This document shows, one piece after another, positions 14,437-25,886 of a stretch of 64,000 bases of DNA. Both the position numbers and the translations under genes were made by a program. Location: contig JAFBJZ010000109.1 of NCBI GenBank assembly GCA_016785225.1, forward strand, positions 620,001 through 684,000. Direction: 5' to 3'. The notes below the pieces were generated by a model. It saw only the letters and a program-made list of their open reading frames with translations, did no database searches and was not told the DNA's origin. The first letter of the stretch is position 1. Every line of letters starts with the position of its first letter. The stretch comes from Psettodes erumei. Lineage: Eukaryota; Chordata; Actinopteri; Pleuronectiformes; Psettodidae.

Positions 14437-16780
14437 TAGGGCCCTGCATTACACCTGGCACAAAGCCGCGCCAAACACAACACAACAACAAATATCCTGA
14501 CACCATACCGATCATAGCCGGGGATTTTAACCATGTAGACCTTAAAGTAGTGTTGCCCAGGTTCCTGCAGCATGTTAAATGTGCTACCAGGGATAGTAAC
14601 ACACTTCATAAGGCCTACTCAAACATTAAACAGGGATTCAGACCCAGACAGCTACCACACTTAGGCCAATCTCACCGCGTCTGTCGCTTTTATTCCTGCA
14701 TAAACCCCCTGCCAAAGAAGTGCTCTTTCGCACAACTCTGTACCTCGGAGCAGCTGCTGGACTACTTCCAGAACACCAACTGGGACATCTTCTAACAGCA
14801 GGACCTGGAAGAGTACATCTCTACTGTGCTAGACTACATCAAGCACTGTGTGGACACAGTCACGGTGGACAGACACATCCGAGTTTATCCAAACCAGAAG
14901 CCCTGGATGACAAAAGTCCAAAGGTCCAGTTCCTGCTGAAAGAGACGTAGCAAAAATAAGATAGAGGACCAGTTCAACAGCAATGACACGGCAGGTCTGG
15001 CAAGGGGTCCAGCACATTACCAACTACAAACCCAGCAATCCCACAGAGATGCACACTGGGTGGTGAACCTGAGGAAGGCAGCTGACCTGGATGCGATAAG
15101 TGGCTAGTACTAAGGGACTACATGAACCAGCAGGCAGGGGTCTTCACCAAGATCTTCAACCAGTCCCTCTCCCAGCCTGCCTGAAGTCTTCCACCATCAT
15201 TCCCATCCCCAAAGAGATCAATTCCAGCAGCTCGAATGACTTCCGACCAGTTGCACTTACACCAATCATCATGAAGTGCTTTGAGAAACTGGTCCGGAAT
15301 CACCTCCAACCTTCCACCCACTTTCGATCCTCACCAGTACACTTACAGGGCAAACAGATCGACAGAGGATGCCATTGCCACAACCCTCCACACCACGCTG
15401 ACACACGTGGACCACCAGGGGAACTACGCGATGCTGCTCTTTCTGTACTTCAGCTCTGCCTTTAACACCATCGTTCCAAGCAGACTGGTGTCCAAACTGC
15501 AGGATCTGGGATTCTACCCTCCCATCTGCAGCTGGATTAAGGACTTCTGTCAGATCACTCCCAGAGGGTTACAGTAGGCCCCCACTTCTCCCCAGAACTC
15601 AGTCTCAGCCCTGGCTCTCCTCAGGGCTGTGTGCTGAGCCTTTTCTACACCCTCTACACGCACGACTGCACCCCAACCTACCCAAACAACTCCATCATTA
15701 GGTTTGTGGATGATACAACAGTGGTGGGTCTCATCTCAGGAGGAGATGAGAGCGCATATCAGGTGGAGGTCCCGAGGCTGACTCCATGGTGTTCTCAGAA
15801 CAACCTCATCTTCGACACTTCCAAAACCAAGGAGCCGATTGTGGACTTTAGGAGACAAAAACAGGCTTCCAGCCCACCACCATCAATGCGGACAGGCTAG
15901 ACAGAGTCACAGACTTCGGGTTCTTGGGGACAGAAGAAAGAAGGACCAGCAGAGACTGCTCTTCCTGACGGTTCTTAGGAAAAACAATCCAGCAGAGAAA
16001 CTGCTCGAGTCCTATCGCTGCTCGATCGAGTCTGTCCTAAGCCACTGTATTTCACTGTGGTTTGCAGGTCGTACAACAGCAGAAAGGAAAATGCTGCAAA
16101 AGGGTCATCATCTCCGTCCAAAACATCACAGGGTGTCCTCTCCTCTCTCTAGAGGACATTCACATATTCCGCTGCCTTAGGAGAGCAAACAGCATCCTCA
16201 AGGATCCATCCTACCCGGAACACCACCTGTTTGACCTACTGCCCTCTCAGAGGCACTACCGGGCAATCAAAACAGAAACAAACAGACTCAAAAACAGCTT
16301 TTACCCCAGAGCCATCATAGCCCTGAACTCACACAGAAATGTGCAATTATCCTCATCAAGTATTCTCATGTCCAGGTGCAATATCCGCTTCCACAGCCAA
16401 ATGTTTCTCATGTGCAATAAAACCCGCATAGAAACTACCCATTGTTTTACAAGTGCAATATACAGGCTGGCACTTTTTATTTATTGTCTACACTGTCCCA
16501 TGGTTGCATTTACTTTCATATGTGTTTACATATATTTAGATAAGGTTGCAAATACATTCACACTCATTTTCTCATTTTTCTTTTTATATTTTCTTAGTTG
16601 TTTTATACAGAGTTCTGTTTTTAAATCTATTTTCAAATATTTCTTTTACTTCCTATTTCTGTATCTATATTCCTTTCCTCTTTCTTCATTCCCTCCTATG
16701 CACCAAAAACAGAAAGCTGCACACCTTTTTCACTGTACTTGTACGACAAATAAAGCTGATTTTAAATCTGATTCTGAATT
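14437..16780 (+). mobile_element. CR1/Rex1-like non-LTR retrotransposon, 5'-truncated and decayed
   Basis: The element starts inside the endonuclease. IIAGDFNHVDL at about 14512-14544 is the GDFN motif of the APE-type nuclease, followed by ATRDSNTLHKAYSNIK. The linker (14770-15110) is decayed. The reverse transcriptase begins with STIIPIPKE and FRPVALTPIIMKCFEKLV (about 15190-15290), then a frame change leads to the YTYRANRSTEDAI and FSSAFNTIVPSRLV blocks (15338-15490). 'SPGSPQGCVLS' lies near 15610, and the catalytic FVDDT at 15703-15717 is kept, followed by GLISGGDE. The 3' part of ORF2 (LEDIHIFRCLRRANSILKD, near 16150) and a long AT-rich 3' UTR follow. It ends with 'acaaataaagctgat' and degenerate GATTCT units near 16780. 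Several stops and frame changes make it non-functional. Assignment to the CR1/Rex1 group rather than another jockey-superfamily clade is from memory. Confidence 0.8.
15188..15900 (+). pseudogene. Reverse transcriptase relic of the CR1/Rex1-like LINE
   Basis: RT motifs are readable in order but spread over at least three reading frames. The PIPKE / FRPVALTP block is in one frame; the STEDAIATTLHTTLTHVDHQ and FSSAFNTIVP block is in a second. The part with VDDTTVVGLISGG, TPWCSQNNLIFDTSKTKE and VDFRRQ ends at a stop at 15898. The catalytic Asp-Asp pair at 15709-15714 survives. Frame changes and the stop show that no full-length enzyme can be made. Confidence 0.8.
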
Positions 16781-19000
16781 GTCTGCTCCAATTGTGGTTT
16801 TCCCATTCAGCACCCAAGTTATTTAAATAGCAAATGCAACTGTGTTCTTCTTAGCATCAAAGGGTGTGACAATGTTTAAATAAATGTAGTCAGGTGCAGT
16901 GCTGGCACATGTCTATCTAAGGCAGTGGGAAACAGTAGTACAATTGGCCAACAAAACTTGAATGAAGTCTGGTTATTTTAAGGGTGTATTATCAAGGTAG
17001 TAAGAGGAGGTGGTCCTCTTCCTGTTTCCAGTAGTTGTTTTAGTGAGCAACAAGCTTTTGTTTTGCCTTTTTCATGAAATTATTGGGCTCCTTTGGGCAT
17101 TTTGGGCTGTTCCGATGATGCCAAAAGATGGGGACACACTCAACACTACCTCCTCCCAGGCTTGCATCTCTTCAGAGAGCTTAAGTGGAATACTGCTGTT
17201 CCCGTAGATGTTCTGTTTGTGCACTTTATGATAAAGCAGCTGTTTGCAGAAAAAACTTCTTTCTTACTAGCTGAAAGATCTGTCATCATTACAGCAATAT
17301 CCCAAGTGCACCTGGATTTTTAGGTGATGGCACTCTGATTGGTTTAATTGCAAGTTATGTCCAAAACACACCCATGATTGTAACAGACTAATTTTGGTGC
17401 ATGACAGCACTGCTCTAAATGCACTTGCTCCATGTTCTTCTTAAAATACAGGCCCAAATAGAATCAGAATAATTACAAAGATCACATAAGCAATCTACAT
17501 TTATAGGCTTTAAGTTTTAGATCAAGTGAATCTGCAGTCACTCTAATCCCCTTTCTACTCCACTTGGCATACATTTCTAAAAGTAAACAAAGGTTTTTGG
17601 GCTGTCAGAGAAATATGTAGCAATGTACCTGCATCCCTCCTTGAAGATTTCTCCCTTCTTGTATTTTAATCATTATTATATCATTATTTTACATCAATAT
17701 CCCTGACATATCCCGTATAGTAATTATGGGATCTACATTCAGTAAAATACACAATACACATTTGTGACTGCACATTAATACTTAAAATGATTACATTCTC
17801 CGGGGAAAAAAGTGTCGGAAGTGGCAGAAAAACAATGAAGTCGAAGAAGTAGGGTTGACATAATGTTTTGCATTCATGAAAAAATGTAGATGTCATTTGG
17901 TATAAAATTTGGTATAACATGGATAGCATTAGAAGAGCTGTAATATAACTAAATTCTTCAGTATTATAGGGATGGGTTTAACTAGTGTAACTAATTACTG
18001 AGACTGCAGATTCTTAGAGATACACCGTCACCTTTAGTAATGAAGCAGTGTAAATTATTGGAATTAATCATTGGCAATCACATTTTATGACAGAGAGGTG
18101 ATTTGCACAGAAATGTGAGCTCTCAGTGAACATCTCGTGACAGACCAGACCTTAAGAGATGCAGAGTTAGTGGCTTTCACAGTTTATCTCTTAACACAAC
18201 CTAGAATTTTGATATTTTCAAGTCTGCAAAACTCCAGATTACTTCAATGATGGTGTTAGCACTAGACGTAACTGTTTAGGTATCCAAGCTGTGTCATTTG
18301 TACTTTTCTTAATGTCAGAGAATTGTCAAAAGAAACCAGCAATAACAGTAACAGTTTGGTATTAGTACTGTGGCACAGAGGTATATGATAGGAAAGATAT
18401 ATCAAGCTCTGGATAAACATACAATACTTGTTGATTTGGCTCTTTTTTGTGAAATGTATTTATAATAACGAAAATATAGACTATGGCTTGTATAATCCTT
18501 TATGGTTTCCTGTATGGATTAATTGTGGCAAAATGTCAGACTTGAGCATAGGGTGATGCATTCTACCTTGTGATTATAAAAAAGTGAGGTTACATGTTGT
18601 GGTATATATTTCTCTATCACAGGATATCTGAAATATATTATAAAATACTTAAATGCTAATACTTAAATCACTGTTATTTGGGCACTGTTGAAAGGCCAAG
18701 TCTCAAGAATCAGCTCCCTAAATAATTGATTCCCTGATTTTTGTTGAAATGCATAACAGCACTTTTAGATCCCCAAATATTCTCCCACTTTACAGTCGAT
18801 ATTTTTTCAACTTCATGGTTTTTGGGGCATATTATCTTTAACAAAATTTGGAAAATGAAAAATTGTGAATGAAGTGAGGGACTGGTTCTGTTTTGCACAA
18901 CACATTTTAGTTTTGAAAGGGCACCTTTAATGTGCGTTGCTCTACTTTATGCTATTGTTCTGCATCTCTTCCAAAGTAGCTCTGTGTGATTCCTGTTTTT

Positions 19001-19021
19001 TTATTATTATTATTATTATTT
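19001..19021. repeat. (TTA)n microsatellite
   Basis: Seven tandem TTA/ATT units. Confidence 0.85.
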
Positions 19022-20677
19022 ATCCCAAACTACTTACTTCTTACTTAGTAGTGCCTTTGACTGCAACAGGTGGCATTAGTTCAGGCCTCCTTAACAGCCA
19101 GCTTGCTTCTGATTGGCCAAACATATGGAAGCCTGCCAAGGGGCAGCAAGCACAGGCAATAGTATCAGCTGAATCCTCTTACCACAGGTTCTGAAAACAA
19201 ACTGTAAAACTAAGAAAATAGAAACTAAAACTAAGTAACAGAATATATTCATTGGAAATTGAAAATCCTCAAATCCTCCTGTACATGATCAACCCTGAAT
19301 TTGATTCACAGTATGAGTGGATGGCACAAACATCTGAAGCAATAAAGACGACAGCAAGATGTCTCTGTTTAGTAAATATTACAACCATTGTCTGCTGCTT
19401 GTGACATAATGGTTTATTATCACAATCTGTATGTAAAAATGTTACTATATGTGCTATATAGCTGTAAATGTGTTTAAGGCATGTAAATGCTGACAAAAGA
19501 GGACAATGTCTGGTGTCCAAAAATACAAAAGCTAACATTGCTAACAATGTTAAACCTCTTGCTCCCACTTTATAGTAAATGTGCACGATCAGGTATTTTT
19601 TTATGATGGAGTACATTAATTACCTATAATACTATTCAATCAGTGTTTTGGAAGAATGAGCTGTTGTTGGGGCTGATACTACTAATGTGACAAACTGATG
19701 TCAGAGGTTTTGTCTCACAGGAATTATTTTAAATCATTATCATTATTTTAAAGTACAGTACGGCCTCATTTAATATGGACATCTGACAACGTAAAGGAGA
19801 TGCATAAAAGGTCCCCTTTGATCTGTGGATGGCTGCGTTGGAACAGAAAGAAAGCAGAAAAGTCAATTTAGCAAAAGCAGACGCTTGCCTGCAGTTTGAA
19901 GGCAAGTGTCTCATCTTTGATGAAAAGTTTCTCTGAAATTCAAGTAGCACACTGACAATCATATTACATCTGCACACCAGCAATAAAGGAGAGAAAAGAA
20001 AGGAAGATGTTGTAACGAGACTTCTACTCCTCCAGCGGTGACAGGTTTCAGGCTAAAAGCCCACTGCAATGGCTAGAACAGGAGGTCAGCAGTTAAATGA
20101 ACTTTTGTTCCATAACACTGAGAGGATCCTTCATCTGCATTGAGCTGGAAGTAATGAAAGTGTGGTGGAGCATTGAAGATTGATGCCAGGGAACTCCAAA
20201 TCCTCTCCCCCTGCGTTTTATCCTCTCTCCTTCATGTATAAACACTGCTGCTTCTCCCCTGCCTCCCTGTTTTTCAACTGTTTAGCCTTGTGTGTTTGCC
20301 ACTGTCTCTTTCTTTTCTTTCCTCACTGTGCCTATCTTACCTCTTCTCCCACACTCTTCTTGTCTCCGCCTCTGCTGCTCTCCACCCTGTTCTCCTTTCT
20401 GTCTCAATCTCCTCTTCAGTCTGCTTTCTAACACACAAGTGGCTACTGTGTCTAAACAAGGAAAATTCAGCAATCCCTCAGACATCTTTGACCTATTCAG
20501 AGAGGAATTCTCTGCATGGCTGTGAAACAATGTATGAAATATGAAATATACAAACATTGTATAAATATCTATTATACAGTATCTGAAAACACTTTGTGTG
20601 GACTTGGAGTGGATGTTTACTCTGCATTTTTAGATTTAATATTATAAGAATATAAAATTCTATCCTATACACCTGGA

Positions 20678-20702
20678 ACACACACACACACACACACACA
20701 CA
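20678..20702. repeat. (CA)12 microsatellite
   Basis: Perfect CA alternation. Confidence 0.95.
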
Positions 20703-20808
20703 ATTTTTGTGCCTTTAATCCCAGCCATTCTGAAGTTTAATGATGCTGATTTGGTCCTGTGCTGAACCCAGAGTTGGTTTAACAGGGCAAAGCAAAGGGA
20801 CCCACACT

Positions 20809-20826
20809 CACACACACACACACACA
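20809..20826. repeat. (CA)9 microsatellite
   Basis: Perfect CA run; a short (GA)n lies about 75 bases further on, at 20890-20906. Confidence 0.9.
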
Positions 20827-21803
20827 TCCATCATCTCCCAGTTCATGCCACCACCTAAAGCAATGAATTTCTGTCTCACACACACGCAGAGGGAGAGAGA
20901 GAGAAATCATCCCTTCCTCGCCTAACTTTCTCCATCATATACTGCACAGTATGCAGCACCTGCTGAGCTTTTAGTCCTCATAATTGTGTGCCGAGAGGTT
21001 TTGACCAGTCACGTAGCCCAAGTAGCTTTTAACCACATTTATCACATTTTCAAATTTCATCTTAATCTGACCTAGGTGGCTGATACCAGGCTTTCAACAC
21101 ACACCGCCTGGCTTAGCTACGTGCAAGTTTCAGTATGGACTATACATGTCAATATGTGATGTACTAATTAAGATATAGGTGAAATTCTAAGTGTAGTGGA
21201 AAGTTCTTCCAAAGTTTGACCAATCAAATACACACAAACACTGTGAATATGGTGATTATTGCTGTTTACCTGGTGCCTGTCTGTCATCATGATGATTTTG
21301 CAGTGTTCTTAAGTCGTAAAGTTCTATTATAGCATCTGGCATGTCTTCAAACTATGAATCTGTCACTTAATATAGACTTCTTTCTTTATATTGCATCTTC
21401 ATGTTAACAATACAATGTCCATTTTTAAAACTGTGCCATTTTGGGTCTAATTCCTTGGTTACTGTTCGGATTTAGGCATAGGACTAGAACTAAGAAGAGA
21501 TTCGCTCTAACACGGAACAGGGATGAGGGCTCGTTTAGTCATACCCTACATTTGCTGTTTTAAAAACTCTATTAGATTGCCATTGATGATGATAAGAGAA
21601 ATGTCTTTCCCTTAAAAAGCATGATGAAGATAAAGGATGTCCCTTCAATCGCAATGAATTTATTAGTAAATGTAGTTTGTTAGCAAAAATGATGTCGTCT
21701 GTAATGCTACTGCTGTTTATGGGCTCTGCTCCCCCAGAAGATGTGACACTGTTTGATGTTAAGGCTTTGACTTTGTGGTCAATGTGTATTGAATTTGATG
21801 TTT

Positions 21804-21828
21804 CTATTACATTGCCACTACTTTTTAG
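21804..21828 (+). promoter_or_regulatory. naaladl2: Candidate alternative splice acceptor upstream of naaladl2 exon A
   Basis: 'tctattacattg' followed by 'ccactactttttag' has a better pyrimidine tract than the acceptor at 21915. If used, exon A would start at 21829 and an in-frame ATG at 21888 would add MEISCICIPGNI before MAYRKV. The added residues show no clear likeness to the human N-terminus, so I prefer the 21915 acceptor. The choice is open. Confidence 0.3.
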
Positions 21829-21857
21829 AAAACTCTGGACAAGTAGCTAATGTTAAG

Positions 21858-21874
21858 TATATATATATATATAT
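21858..21874. repeat. (TA)n microsatellite just upstream of naaladl2 exon A
   Basis: An AT alternation about 40 bases before the exon A acceptor. Confidence 0.85.
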
Positions 21875-21915
21875 GGAGGCTGTATGAATGGAAATTTCAT
21901 GCATATGTATTCCAG

Positions 21916-22092
21916 GTAACATTATGGCATACAGGAAGGTGTGTGACACCCAGGGTGGCCCGCTGGTTGGCGAGGTTCTGCATTGCTCAGGAGGTCTGGA
22001 TCTTGACTGGGACCTGGAGAAGGAGGAGCTACAGGACCCAGGGCCCAGCATGGACCGCATGCAGATGCAACATGTAGACTGCCAGAGATCAG
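21916..22092 (+). CDS. naaladl2: naaladl2, first recognised coding exon (cytoplasmic N-terminus)
   Basis: This exon encodes the start of a type II membrane protein of the glutamate carboxypeptidase II-like (M28B) family. The coding part runs from the ATG at 21924 and gives 56 complete residues plus one base of residue 57. The start MAYRKV matches the MAYQKV stretch near the N-terminus of human NAALADL2. Residues 25-36 (LDLDWDLEKEEL) match the human acidic segment with LDLEWDMEKE. It is bounded by an AG acceptor ending at 21915 (ttccag) and a GT donor at 22093 (gtagga), and ends in phase 1. This phase is exactly what the next exon needs. The segment is acidic, has no signal peptide and is predicted to be cytoplasmic. 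The human protein starts 17 residues earlier, so an upstream exon or a longer version of this one may add N-terminal residues. The acceptor's pyrimidine tract is weak. The assignment rests on remembered family sequence, not a search. Confidence 0.9.
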
Positions 22093-22356
22093 GTAGGATT
22101 TTGTTGAATTGGTATAATTTCCGTATTTCCTATTACCCCTATGTGATTCAAGACAGCTGCGACTTGATAGGCATGACATGGAGCAGACTGGCCAAAACCC
22201 CCTTACTACTTTTATAAAACAGTTTCTTCATAAATCAAGCAAAGTTTCATAAAATAAACACAGCAACAAAAAATGCAAGAATATTGTGACAACAAATAAT
22301 AATTCTTCCACCAAGCCTTGTAGTTCTTCATTAAAATGTAGAGTGATTGCCAAGCA

Positions 22357-22377
22357 ACACACACACACACACACACA
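22357..22377. repeat. (AC)10 microsatellite
   Basis: Perfect AC alternation in intron A-B. Confidence 0.92.
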
Positions 22378-24584
22378 ATGGAAAGCATGCTTGAAGTGAT
22401 CATTAACTTATATCTGGATGTCCCAATTAATTGTACAACTGTTGAAATTGTAAAATAGTATTCACTGATGTTAGTTTGCTCGCATGGGAGTTTTTGACGC
22501 AGGACAGGTGTTTTAATTGTGTGGTGCTCAAAGCAAGGATATAGCTCCAGAATCTACCATTGTTGTCTGACTGCTGAAGTCAGATTTTCTGTTCCCATTA
22601 TTGAATAGCCAGGACAGGACCCTTATCAGCAAGCTCATGGTTATTTGCTCTCGCAGATACATGTTGCCCCCCTCCAATTCAGATGGAGTTCCAGTCGCCC
22701 TGATGGTTAGGCCAATCACAAACATTTATAAAGAACCACTGGTGAAATGTTTTTGTTAAAAATCAAAATGGCTTCAACTGATGTGGAGAGGTTTGCTGAA
22801 TATGCTGTGGTAAAATAATTTTGAGATACAATATATTGAGGGTACATTACCACACACTGTTCTCTGCGCGCGGCATTTGGTTTACATTTTTCTGTCACTG
22901 CACAACATCAGATGTTTTGTTGGTCTGATTAGTTGTAGGTCTATCCAGTTGGTCGGGAGACAGGCTTGGTCTGTGACTATTAATAACACCACTTTGAAAA
23001 TCATGAAATTTATTGAGATATTCCACACCCATTTGGAAATGTGAATTGGTCTGGAGTATTTTACAATGGCTTCAAACCTGGCTGAGCCAATCATGATCAG
23101 AACTATCTGTTTGTGTAATATGTACTTTTGAGCACAAACTTTATTATAAAATCTCCATCACCAGTCTACCTACAATGACCAGCAGATCAGCAATTCACTT
23201 GCTTAACTGAACTGTCGACCAAATGTAAATTAATCCACAGATGATAATCATGACTTTTCCAAAACAATTTTTCAGAAAATTCATTGTGATACAGCCGTTA
23301 CATTAGAACATGTAATAAATGAAGATGCATAATGCAATGTGATGTGTTTATTAAGAGTTGATTAATTTGCTCTACTCAAAGGACAATCAAAGCTGATTAA
23401 ATGTAAATGAATACTGTCTGACTGATGTCATTAAAGTTAACATGATTAGTTTCTGACTTATTTATTAAACATTTTACCACATTAATGAGATTCCCATACC
23501 GCATAACAACAAAATAGATTACTCAGAATTTCTTAGACATAATTTTAAAAAATAACATTTCACTGTATGAAAAAAATACATGTAAATATATGTATATATG
23601 TATATATAATGTATAAAGACTGGGCCTGCATTAATTTTATTTTGTTCTCTCACACATAATGATCATAATATTGAAATTCGTTTTGTGACCTTGAAGTAGC
23701 AATTTTTGTTTTTACAACCCAGAGAATCATTCATCAGATTATAAAAGCCATACTTGACACTGCCATACTGACAAGTTAATGCTACACATGCAGCTGGAAA
23801 GTCAGTAGCCCCGTCAGCTGTGGCAGCTAATGTTAAGACTGTTCTCAAGAGGAAGTGCTCCCTCACTACAACTGCACCTCTGTGCACACCAGGGGCTAAA
23901 AATACAGGCAGCATACAATTTCAACTCCTCACAAATAACTTCACCTGGAGCGGCAACCCACAGAACGGCTGGTGTTTCACCTGAGGACATCTGGCCTCCT
24001 CTGAACAAGCAGCTCAAGCCGACAGTACAGTAAGTGGCTATAGCTGAGGCTAAGTAGAAACAGGATCCCACCCTTCTCCATTGATGATTTCCACAAACTT
24101 GTACAGAAAAATCCATAGGATAGAAGTAAATGTGGAGATTAATGGATGGTGTGGAAATGAAACCACTCTTCCTTTCACACAAACAAGTGCACAGGAGACT
24201 GCTGACACAAAGCTAATTAGCACTGATAAGACTACAAAGAAACAGGAGGGCCGAGATCTTTGCAGCAAATCTTCACATGGAAGCCCTCCCTGGAACACTG
24301 TTGGGGCAAAGCCAAAAAAGATTTTTTTTCCGTGGGACATGGGTGGATGAATAACAGAGAACTGTCCACCCAGAGATCTCTGATGCTACCGGCTGGCCAG
24401 CATTACCATCCTCCTCCTCCTCTACCCTAATGCAGAGCAGGACACAGCCATGGACAGCTGCTAAAGGGAAGGCCAACAGCAGACATCCAGGAGTCTGCAT
24501 CTCCATCTGATGACCTGGGAAACTCCTCGTCAGCACTGAGAAGGGTAAGGTCGGAACATAAATCGGAAGTTAACAGGCCGCAGG

Positions 24585-25090
24585 CAAAGACAATGACTGG
24601 GCCCCAAACTTTGATTGTGGGGGATGCCACTGTTAAAAATGTGAGATCGATGTGCAGTGAAAACATGAAGGTTCTCCTTTCCAAAGGATATGCTTACTGA
24701 CAAGGCAGCAAGAATCCCTGGTATTCTTGCAGCAAACCCGACTGTTCGAAAGATCATTTTGCATATGGGGATGAATGATGTTATGGAACAGTAGTCTGAA
24801 ATGCTCAAACATGACACAACAAATGATCTGTTGAACACAGTTGGCTCCCCGTATGTTGAGATCTTGATCAGTGACGCCGATCTACCTGTCAGAGGAGGTG
24901 CTGAGAGATTCAGCAGACTGATGGCTCTGAACACATGGCTTTCAAAGCATATCCATCCATTCAGTGCATTTTTTTTGGACAACTTCAACTTCTATTTGGA
25001 CCACAGACAGATCTTTTTAAGCAAGATGGACTCTTCCTAAACAGGTCAGGAGTCAAACTGTTTATGTTCAATGTATTTTTCTGCCTGCGT
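24585..25090 (+). pseudogene. L2 LINE ORF1 esterase (SGNH hydrolase) relic
   Basis: Reading the + strand gives LIVGDATVKNVRSMC, then after a one-base frame change near 24675, KDMLTDKAARIPGILAANP, HMGMNDVMEQ, and AERFSRLMALNTWLSKHI. Its end, FLSKMDSS followed by NRSGVKLFMFN, resembles the catalytic Asp/His end of such domains. These are the ordered blocks of the esterase domain carried by ORF1 of L2 and CR1 LINEs. The block I motif, normally Gly-Asp-Ser with the nucleophile, reads Gly-Asp-Ala here (24620-24628). The Gly-x-Asn-Asp motif (24768-24779) is kept. With the frame change, an in-frame stop after MEQ and the lost nucleophile, it is a dead copy. Confidence 0.75.
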
Positions 25091-25790
25091 CACCAATCTG
25101 TTCCTTCCACCAAGGACAAGAAACAAGATGAGCCAAAACAGACAGAAGATAAACATCATCATGAAGGAGACCGAGTACAGACCCCAGCTGATGTGAGCTC
25201 CAATCATGAGAGGCATCAGGGAGAACAGGATAACGATTCTTACCCTCACCACCAAAAAGTGCCTGTGAGGATTCACTTTCTAAACCCCCCCAAACCCAAT
25301 CCAGTTCACCATCCACTGTGAGCATGTTGTTGCCCTCATCACCCCCTCTTTGAGTTCACTGACCAAATGAACAAGCTGGTCATCTCTTGGACACAATTCA
25401 CCCCCAACCCTACTGCAATTTTCTCTCCCCTCATGCCTCTGAAACACCCTCGGCCTTCGGTAAAGTTAAGATGTGCTTCAACCCCACCCCTGCCACACAG
25501 ACATTAGACTCATCCTTCCCAAGCTGATAAAAGCTCAGCACACTTTGATTTTTCTATCTCTGACTGCTGAAGTGTTCTGGGTCCAGGCTGATGAAGATGA
25601 AGCGAAAGTCGGGGCCCAGTGTACTGGAAGATTCTTTAGTTCATGTCATGATTGGTAATAGAAAAAGAATGTTTAAATTGCCAAGAAACAGGGTGATATC
25701 AAATTTAACATTCATTCAATGTTAGCTGCAGTCAGTCCACAGATGTATAGATACTGCTTCTAACACATCAAATCTATACCAGTAATAAAT
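25091..25790 (+). other. L2 LINE region between ORF1 esterase and ORF2
   Basis: The open frame of ORF1 continues to about 25320 as a hydrophilic, Lys/Asp/His/Gln-rich tail. After that come stop-containing Pro-rich frames and a linker into ORF2. I see no other domain. Confidence 0.5.
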
Positions 25791-25794
25791 GTCA

Positions 25795-25886
25795 GCATTA
25801 AATGTCAGGTCGTTAGCATGCAAATATTTTTAAATTAATGATTACACTATACAGCAACACACAGATTTTATGTTCCTAACTGAAAC
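25795..25886 (+). pseudogene. L2 LINE ORF2, N-terminal fragment of the endonuclease
   Basis: The frame reads ALNVRSLACKYF, a stop, then INDYTIQQHTDFMFLTET. This matches the N-terminus of L2 endonucleases (NVRSL, then the Thr-Glu-Thr with the metal-binding Glu). It breaks off exactly at the left end of the hAT element. About 90-100 codons expected before the GDFN motif are missing on the other side. Confidence 0.75.

Larger units (their letters stand above)
16781..21915. other. Non-coding sequence between the CR1-like LINE and naaladl2 exon A
   Basis: No exon is supported. There is a (TTA)n run at 19001-19021 and CA runs at 20678 and 20809. A pyrimidine-rich stretch at 20200-20430 produces Ser/Leu/Phe-rich open frames, and an AT run lies at 21858. 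A segment around 18920-19260 looks repeat-like but I cannot assign it. Confidence 0.6.

Noticed and set aside
16062..16826. 254-codon open frame
   Set aside because: It is the decayed 3' part of the CR1/Rex1-like ORF2 running into AT-rich 3' UTR (Phe/Leu/Ser-rich end), not a cellular gene.
18920..19260. Segment with 'gcctccttaacagccagctt' and 'ctgattggccaa' considered as a named repeat
   Set aside because: Feels repeat-like but I could not place it in a family or define its ends.
20180..20557. Overlapping frames on both strands rich in Ser, Leu and Arg
   Set aside because: They come from a pyrimidine-rich stretch; no conserved motif.
24530..24988. 152-codon minus-strand open frame
   Set aside because: Antisense shadow of the L2 ORF1 esterase relic.
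25068..25325. Minus-strand open frames opposite the ORF1 tail
   Set aside because: Antisense shadow of the hydrophilic L2 ORF1 tail.
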